From contig NC_079232.1 of assembly GCF_028502605.1 (NCBI RefSeq), positions 3,596,001 to 3,660,000 of the forward strand: a DNA stretch of 64,000 bases, given 5' to 3'. Both the position numbers and the translations under genes were made by a program. The notes under the pieces were generated by a model that had not been told where the DNA came from, did no database searches, and saw only the letters and a program-made list of their open reading frames with translations. The stretch's first letter is position 1. Each line of letters starts with the position of its first letter. The DNA is from Trichoderma breve (lineage: Eukaryota; Ascomycota; Sordariomycetes; Hypocreales; Hypocreaceae). Shown here piece by piece: positions 57,421-64,000 of this stretch.

Positions 57421-59912
57421 CCACTTACTGATGTCTGCCTTGGCTCGAACAAACAATGGGTCTTTCGCCAGCAGCTCCTTGCCCAGGGACTCCTTGGCCG
57501 TTTCTCTCAAGACGTTACCGATACACAGAGCCTCAAGAAAAGCCCTATGGTTAAAGACCCACCAGACGCGAGCCTCGCTTTCCAGCAAGTTGAACAGCAA
57601 GAAGAAGGCCCCGATGGCATCGTGAGCAGCCTCCAGCGTGCCCCGCACATTGACCGGAACGTCCGGGCTTTCCGACGCGTGAACCAACATGAGGTTGTGA
57701 AAGTAGTTGCTCGTGAGGAATAGCGTTTGGCGCACGACTCTCTTGTTTGTCCCGGCCAACGCCGTCAGGCTCTCAGTGTCCCACGAGCGGAAAACGTCCG
57801 GAAAGGACCGATACACCGCTCGGAAATCGGCAATCAGCTTTGACTTGTGCCGCGCCGTTGCACAAATGGGCACGTCGAGGGACCGCGGAGAGCATATCGT
57901 TTCCTGAACAAGATTCGCAAGTGTCCAAGAGCCCCGGATGTAGGCGTTGTCTGTTGGATCGCTGCTGGCAATGGAGGACCCATGATCGAGCAAGTCATCG
58001 ACTGACACGTCGGTGTGCGTTGCAGATGGCGGCAGGGACAAGAGTACCGTGAGGAACGTGTCCTGCAGCAAGACCGCTTGCCAGACTTTGCGTCTCTGCT
58101 GCTTCTCAAATGGACTAGCATCTGGTGTAACTAAACAGCGCGCAGTGAGTTTGGTTGTCTAAAAGAGACAGGCAGAGAAACAGACTAAGAATATGCGAGG
58201 AGGGGGTTCATGTTACGCAAGGGGGTAGTATCCGATTCAACGTACCTATGTTGGGGTCACGATGCAAGCCCATGGCGTAGGCTTGCCGTATCAAGATTCC
58301 AGCAAATGCCCAGCCGTCCGAAGCGTGGTTGTCGTTGATGAGAAAATAAGTCATCAGGACCATGGCCTGAATGGACCGGATTGATGCTGTGCTAAGATAC
58401 GAGAACATCCGGAGAGCTTGGTTGCTAGCTGAAGCATAAAACTCGGCCGTCTGCTTCCTCTCCTGCGCCGTCGTTGACGTGACAAACTGAGTGCCCAAAG
58501 CCAGCATGACAAAGATTTGAGCAATAAAGGCAGCATCAACCTGATTCTTCTCTGGGATGCTCATCTGCCAGAAGTGCTCATAGTCAGCATAGAATGTCTG
58601 ACGATGAATCATGGGATACACCGGGTCGACGCATTCGAAGTACCGAGAAAGCAGGATATCAGCCTGGAGCTTCTCGGGAAGCACAGATATGACTTCGGGA
58701 AGACCTCCTTCGCAAGTCCAATAATTTGCAAAGGGATGCTCCGAGCCTATCCCAAACACGTTGCTTGCAGTGGCCACGGAATATGGGACATTTGATAGCA
58801 AGCCAATGGAGAGAGCTATGGCGCCTCTGGACGGAGTGTCGTCACTACTGTTGGCATTCCTGTCCGCGATGTTGGGGACGGGGAGCTTTCCAAAAGACCC
58901 AGGCTTTTTCTTTGGAGGCTTGGTCATGCGGCGCCCATTGGCAGCCGATCTCGACGTCTCCCTGTGTGAGGTGGTACGTTAGAATGCACTTGCGGCTGTC
59001 TATGGGTGCGATTGGAACGAGACATTGGGTTCTTTCAACTCACTCGATTACATTGGCAACGTGTGCATATATGCATTCAGTCTGCCGCTTGATGCCTGTG
59101 GATTACAACGTTAACAAAGCTAGTAGGTTGAAGCAGAGAACTTGGATCCGACTTACATGCAAGACAATGTGGTCGACCTCGATCGCACTACCGGGAATAT
59201 GTCAGTGATATTGCCGTGTAACACACCCAGGTACACCTTGAATGAGTCAAGAAGCGCGGTGAAAGTGGACCGCAACAGGGAAGCCATATACGTAAAAGGA
59301 GGGCAAAAGGACAGGATACAGCAGACTCTATACACGAAATCATGTCGTAGCACAAATAGAGCGGGCAGCCGCAGATGAGAAGCCTCAAAGGTCAGTTCCA
59401 CCGCCATTCGTGATGCGGCAGACACCCGAGGTCGGATAGACCAGATGCAACCGTGAAAGGAAACACGACAAGGAGAGAAATTTAAGAGCACTTCGTATGG
59501 CTAAGTCAAAAAGAAGTAGGAAGGGATGGGGACAGTTGTCCCGCGCCAAGGACTGGCTGAGACCAGCCGTGCACACAACACGCACCTTTGTCTTTCGTTC
59601 AACACACTCGTGGCACGACAGCGTGGGTTTGTTTCGCTTCTGCTTCTTCTTTGGGGGCCCACTCGCATGAGTCTCGGGCAATGTCAAGTCGGCATCCTGA
59701 TCATGAGAGACAATGCCGCGATAGTCGAGCCCACCCAGGCCTCCGGGGCCGCCGCCGCCGATGACCGGCAGACGAAGGCTCCCGGACACGGATCCGGGCG
59801 ACGCGATGGAGGTGTTGGACACGGAGCTGGGGGTCAAGGCATTGCCACGTCCGCCAGCTACGGAACGGCCGTGGTGGCCATTGCTGGCCTGCTGGAAAAG
59901 CGACAGATCCAT
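57210..59912 (-). CDS. Zn(II)2Cys6 fungal transcription factor with Fungal_trans domain
   Basis: Six exons: 59912-59586, 59187-59157, 59095-59044, 58961-58246, 58130-57429 and 57298-57210, giving 638 aa. After a Gly/Ser-rich head and a nuclear-localisation-like PKKKQKRNKP comes a perfect zinc cluster, C-x2-C-x6-C-x6-C-x2-C-x6-C (SCHECVERKTK / CDRGRPHCLA / C-IKRQTEC), built from three exons, with the fifth Cys codon split by an intron. A basic KPPKKKPG stretch follows, then the middle homology region (PEKLQADILLSRYFECVDPVYPMIHRQTFYADY; MVLMTYFLINDNHASDGWAFAGILIRQAYAMGLHRDP). A 20-codon upstream exon (from 60072, MTAADTAKQQEDK..) may extend the N-terminus through a 108-nt intron. Target genes unknown. 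The last intron holds a C35 tract. Confidence 0.88.
57299..57428 (-). other. Last intron of the Zn-cluster gene, containing a C35 tract
   Basis: The donor is gtaagt at 57428. The chosen acceptor gtttgcag ends at 57299 with a gctaac branch site 18 nt upstream, giving ..KADI-TRMIQIMQQMAED, a continuous helix. A rival acceptor, ttag at 57380 directly after the C run, would make a 49-nt intron also in frame (..ADIMLKLPRLFYF..). Confidence 0.65.
57384..57418. repeat. 35-base G homopolymer (C35 on the coding strand)
   Basis: Thirty-five uninterrupted G on the plus strand. Such runs are rare in fungal genomes and prone to slippage, G-quadruplex formation and assembly error. Confidence 0.95.
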
Positions 59913-61466
59913 CTGCCGTTGAACTCGTACTAACGTAATCCACGAAGCCGCCCCCTCCCAAGCTCCCGATGATATTCCCGACTGGTGATAAAGCCGCGCG
60001 CAGTTCGCCTACCTGGAGCTGAACGGCCCCTTGTTTGTCTTCCTGCTGCTTTGCTGTGTCAGCGGCGGTCAATCCGCGTTGTTCGCGCCACGGTCCCCCG
60101 GAAATAACAGGTGGAAAATTGGGTCGTTTGGGGGAGCTGTTTCTGCTTGGGAGGAATTTTCTTTGGTCGTCCCTCTTGGTTGTCGGATTTGAGCACTGGA
60201 AATAACATGCTCAAAGGGGGGCGGATAATCAAATAAGAGCGGGAAGGGTGGAGGAGCCGCTGGATTGGATGACGAGATGCAGAAAATGGGGGGTGTTAAA
60301 GAAATCCCAGCTCAGGCCTCTGTTGCTCAATGTCTCAGCCGCAGCGCACTAACCATTTTGTGAGCTCTGGGATGGGAGGCGAGATGAGGAGGTGGTGAGT
60401 ATACTGTAGAGTGGTATTGAGTATTTACTAGGCAAGGTCACGTAGTAAGTAAGCCAGGTGTATGGAGTAAAGCGTCGAGGGCTTCCAAGACCTCGAGAGC
60501 CTCGTTTCGCTGCAACAGTTAATCCGCATGCGGTCAACGGCCTCTTGTCGCCATTGGGTACCGCGCAGGTACTATCAGGTAGACGATGCAAAGCGTGGCG
60601 CCGCTATATTGAGCCGTTGAGAAGAGCCGTACGTAAAATGCTGGTCGTAATCGGCCAAATTAATGCACCGTTGCAATCGCGTCCTTAGTTTCAAATAGTC
60701 TCGATGTTAGCAAGGATGTCTTCTTACGAGTAAGACTTGCCCGGGGGTCGAGGAACGCGTAGAAAATAGGGATATACAGCGGACAACCTTAGGATACACT
60801 CGAAAGACATTCATCAATTGGAGGCAGGTCAACAAACCTAACGCAACCACCGAGTAAACTTTTTATCCCACAAAAAAGCAGCGCCACCTCCTAGATAGTA
60901 TTGGATTCTATTCAGACAAATGCTTAGAATTGCCTGACCGCATGGCATGAGTCGCGACTGGCATTTTCATGCTGGCTGCAGGGTAGCAAATCTCTCTTAC
61001 TATCTGCCCGTGTCTTGGCAACTTGGCAACTAAGTCGAAGAGAGTTGTTGCGCGATTCAGTATGAAAGCTCAGTTCGCTGCCAATTATGGAAACCTCCGA
61101 GCCAATGCATGGCTGGATTCAAAAGTGTGGAGGCTAAAGGAGAAAATATCGACACCAGATTGCCTAGGTGATTTTTTGATACGTTGCAGATGCTGTGTAC
61201 TCTTACTGGATAGTTGGAGGGAGCTGGAGGATTCGAGCCAAGACCTTTAGTGAGCTTAATCGCTATAATAAGCAGGCATCAGGTGCCAAGAGTGGGTCTA
61301 CATACCTATTACTCACCAAAATGGCCTCATCGACTCAAGCTTCCTCCAACGATCTTGCCCAAGACAAGCGATAGAGGACATTCTTACACGGCAAACAATC
61401 TTGATGACGACTCCCACAACGCCCATCCGACGCACAAGACAGCTTCTCAATCATCTCAGCCACACA
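59913..61466. other. Upstream region of the Zn-cluster gene
   Basis: It includes a possible short 5' exon (60072-60013) and 1.4 kb of sequence without a gene. It is the shared divergent upstream region with the PNPOx-like gene. Confidence 0.5.
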
Positions 61467-62252
61467 ATGGCAGGCTACGAGGCGCCGTGGCGGTCTACAT
61501 TTCTCTCTCACATCCAGCAGGCGAGCAGTCCGATATTCACTCTGAGCACGCTCCATCCTCTCGATGGGAATCAGTTTGTGCCCAGAGCCAGGACGGTCGT
61601 CTTCCGAGGCATGTGGGCTTCCTTGCCAGACAACCCTAGAAACCCTGCGCCACTCAATCCTGCCGCCTACACCAGCGAATTGCCCGCTATCACGACGGAT
61701 GTGCGCATGGAAAAGGTTCCCGAGCTTATTGGCAGCAGACAGGAACCCTCCACATCGTTAGGGGCTCAGTCTGCTATTGGAGGCCCCGTTGAAGCTGTCT
61801 TTTGGATCGAAAAGGCCAGTACGCAATGGCGGTTCCGCGGCCGTGCTTATGTGATTGGTCCGGATATCGAGTCGGATGCAGCTGCGCCTGTTCGAGCTGC
61901 TCTGCAGCCCTGGATGAGGGTTGTGGATGAAGAGCAGAAGGATGCATGGAGCTGGAGCAGAGAACTTACCGCAAGCTTTGGAAACCTGAGTCCTCTGATG
62001 AGAGGCTCATTCCGAAATCCACTGCCCGGCACTCCTCTGACACAGAAGCCTGAGCCAGGCCTGGAGCTGGGACAAGAGGTCAACGATGTAAACGATGAGC
62101 TGGCACGGAGGAACTTTCGAGTGTTGGTCATCGTGCCAGAGGAGATTGATCAGATAGAGTTGTCAGACCCGAAGAGAGGTCGGAGATGGAGTCACAAGGC
62201 TGAAGTGTCAGAATCCGGAATTTCGTGGAAGACAACGGAGCTGTGGCCGTAA
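61467..62252 (+). CDS. Pyridoxamine 5'-phosphate oxidase-like FMN-binding protein
   Basis: An intronless 261-aa protein from the ATG at 61467 (acacaATGGC context). An in-frame ATG at 61401 adds 22 unconvincing residues. MAGYEAPWRSTFLSHIQQASSPIFTLSTL opens the split-barrel fold. PRARTVVFRGMW is the phosphate/FMN-binding strand pair of the PNPOx-like/Alr4036 family. VEAVFWIEKASTQWRFRGRAYVIG gives the central strands. The C-terminus ends WSHKAEVSESGISWKTTELWP, where the R..W-H and W..L-WP elements match the usual PNPOx end (RLHDR/W..RLAP). It probably binds FMN and oxidises a pyridoxamine-type or other substrate; true PLP synthesis is not proven. It is divergent from the Zn-cluster gene about 1.5 kb away. 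Confidence 0.82.
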   Translation: MAGYEAPWRSTFLSHIQQASSPIFTLSTLHPLDGNQFVPRARTVVFRGMWASLPDNPRNPAPLNPAAYTSELPAITTDVRMEKVPELIGSRQEPSTSLGAQSAIGGPVEAVFWIEKASTQWRFRGRAYVIGPDIESDAAAPVRAALQPWMRVVDEEQKDAWSWSRELTASFGNLSPLMRGSFRNPLPGTPLTQKPEPGLELGQEVNDVNDELARRNFRVLVIVPEEIDQIELSDPKRGRRWSHKAEVSESGISWKTTELWP

Positions 62253-64000
62253 TGCCTAGCTGTCGCTGGAAAGGAGTAGGCGAGCGGTTGACAGCCCATA
62301 ATTCATCACTTTTAGAGGAATGACCAGAGGACCACATCCGCACAAGGCGTTTGCAATGGATCCAACCCACAGGCAGATCACAATGGACTATGGAGGCTCT
62401 ATAAAATCAAACGGCCTCCGCGGACCTTGAACCGGCATACACACGACATCCAGGGCCGGATGTCGGCTCGGCTAGTACGAAGCCAGCGTTTGTTTAGGCA
62501 TAGCACCAATAGGCAGGTCTCAAAGACACGGTACAGAGTGTGGCTATGTGACGGTGTACTCCGCAACCGCCGTGCTAGCGACACAGTTATGGCACTCAAC
62601 ACGATCCTGATCAAACGAGAGCCCTCTGGACCAGACCATTAGCCCTGTGGAGCCAGGCAGAGATGACACCTCGTATAAGCTCCTGAGTAAGGGTGCTGCG
62701 CGCCACGCCAGATCGGTCTTGGGAAGAAGCTTGTTTGTCTGCCCGTGCCTTGGCATTCGGCTACGTGATACTAAAAACTGCAGCTTGAACCTGGCAGCTG
62801 CATCTGGCAGCAGTCGAGAACGTGGATCACGAAGCGAGCAGGGAGGATGGCGAGGCCAAGCAATAGCCTATCTGCGCATCGTATCGAATCGAGTCGCCTT
62901 GCATCGTCTTGAAGGTAGTGCTTGTCTAAAGCAGGCCATTTTGCGTCTGGCTTGCCGCCACTTGTTTAGCTCAGTTGAACGTGTTACTTTCGGCCGCTTG
63001 ATGCTATCCTCGCGTCAGAACTGCGCATCGTCTCGCCTATCACTGGCCGGCGCGAAGGGTTTTTGCTGTAAGGAGGAGATCAGACGCACAGACGCCTCCT
63101 CGGCGGCACATGCTTTCCGTAAATCATTTTTTTGCCAACCAAACAAGAGGAAACCGGTGGGTTCATCGGCTAACGGCTTGTCGGGCGAGCCGGGATGGAA
63201 TTGGGAACTTGTTTCGTCGATGCGGCGCAGCAGAGGCCGTTTCTGCAGCATTTGGCAGTAAGAGCGAGAATAGACAAACAGGCACAGGCACAGGCCCTTT
63301 ATCCTCTCTTTCTCTGAAACTCGCTGACGATACGAGATTGGTAGACTCGGATTTCAGCTCAGCTGATTGGCCTCTGGTCGACGGAGCCGGGTCCAATAAA
63401 GGCGCGCAGGACCGGATTCTCGATCGTCACCATACGAAGCCAAGCCGTTTTAGAGCAGCATAAAACGGTTCCGCCTGTCAAGTACCTCTTGAAGGCGAGA
63501 CTCGCCTCGTCTTGGGTCTCTTGGGCCTAGTTCTCCTTTGCAACTAATATCTCGTAATGCTCGTACGGCCGAGGGAGAGCGCCGATGGGATGGCCTGCGA
63601 AAAAAAAAGGGCGTCACGGAGGTTGGCCGAAAAGGGAGAGGCGGAACAACTTGATGCCATCATCTGCCACCGGCCAGATTACGGAATATGCAGACTAGAT
63701 GCAGCTTTGGGTCCTTTTGGTTACATGAGCGGAAGCAAGGTAACGAGTCGGTATGGAGAGCATTCGCAGGATGGCGTTGTTTTGAGACCTAGTTGGGTCT
63801 CCATTTCAGCTGCAAAACAGCCCCTGCCAACGTGAACTGACTGAGTCGTATCGTATGTACTGTATTCCGTACCCAGAAGGAGATGAGGATTCTGTAATCA
63901 TTTTGCTTGAATCAAATTGACGACTGGGGAAGGATACATACCTGATCTGTCGGCAGTCAAGATGATCAAGTATGGATATTGTTTTAGTAAACAATCAACT
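62253..64000. other. Right-hand end, nothing recognised
   Basis: 1.75 kb. Open frames up to about 200 codons overlap on both strands with no motif. A gtatgtactgtattccgtac stretch (about 63853-63872) resembles the GTAC clusters of the 46-57 kb interval. Confidence 0.5.

Noticed and set aside
57241..57428. Read-through of exon 5 into a polyproline tract encoded by the C35 run
   Set aside because: It ends in an unrelated frame (RCANDVG...RGFRGCPN) and ignores a consensus gtaagt donor; splicing gives a coherent helical C-terminus.
61229..61239. tRNA T-arm-like ggattcgagcc (minus strand ggctcgaatcc)
   Set aside because: The flanking bases do not form a 5-bp T stem, and no matching acceptor stem or A box is found at the right distance on either strand.
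62647..63463. 204- and 117-codon ORFs at the right end
   Set aside because: Overlap with opposite-strand frames and no recognisable motif; not enough support to call a gene.

Overview
This is a nuclear chromosome window from a filamentous ascomycete. Genes are split by short GT-AG introns, mostly 49-210 nt, with CTAAC/CTGAC-like branch sites. The gene set is eukaryotic: RNase P/MRP Pop5, U2A', TFIIA gamma, V-ATPase c'', VPS15, NTE1 and a fused CnxE. Fungal-only families are also present: a Zn(II)2Cys6 regulator, a fungal arrestin and fungal-type NTE1. Gene style suggests Sordariomycetes, probably Hypocreales and perhaps Trichoderma; that placement is inference, not the result of a search.

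Layout. (1) 1-11 kb is gene-poor and looks accessory. It holds a partial SNF2-helicase-derived gene running off the left edge, two purine-rich minisatellites beside it, an arrestin-like gene, a doubtful small-secreted-protein relic and a stand-alone atypical SDR gene, separated by long AT-rich spacers. (2) 11-46 kb is a dense housekeeping block: TMN3 nonaspanin, a PLP aromatic amino-acid decarboxylase, an RS-rich tail-anchored-type protein, NTE1, GPN2, POP5, cnxE, VMA16, TOA2, a TMEM42/EamA-like membrane protein, a ClC-type chloride/proton exchanger, a Dpb3-like histone-fold protein, LEA1 (U2A'), VPS15 and an unrecognised 389-residue protein. Several pairs share divergent promoters (NTE1/GPN2, POP5/cnxE, VMA16/TOA2, ClC/DPB3). 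Others are tail to tail, and the GPN2 and POP5 stop codons are only 26 bp apart. (3) 46-57 kb is about 11 kb without a recognisable gene, lying wholly upstream of the 389-residue protein gene and rich in GTAC-type palindromes and homopolymer tracts. (4) 57-60 kb is a six-exon Zn(II)2Cys6 transcription factor with a 35-base G/C homopolymer inside its last intron. (5) 61.5-62.3 kb is a pyridoxamine-phosphate-oxidase-like flavoprotein gene, followed by 1.7 kb with nothing recognised.

The genes do not form one pathway. A loose theme is endomembrane function and pH: VMA16 (proton pump), the ClC exchanger, VPS15 (PI3-kinase), TMN3 (Golgi/endosome sorting), NTE1 (ER phospholipid turnover) and arrestin. 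The rest serve RNA processing and transcription (POP5, LEA1, TOA2, GPN2, DPB3) and molybdenum-cofactor synthesis (cnxE). I found no complete transposon, CRISPR array, rRNA or convincing tRNA, and no clearly new multi-gene system. The best candidates for follow-up are the helicase-derived gene lacking an ATPase lobe, the 11-kb promoter desert, a recurring TAGTGGGC dyad in two promoters and the C35 intron.
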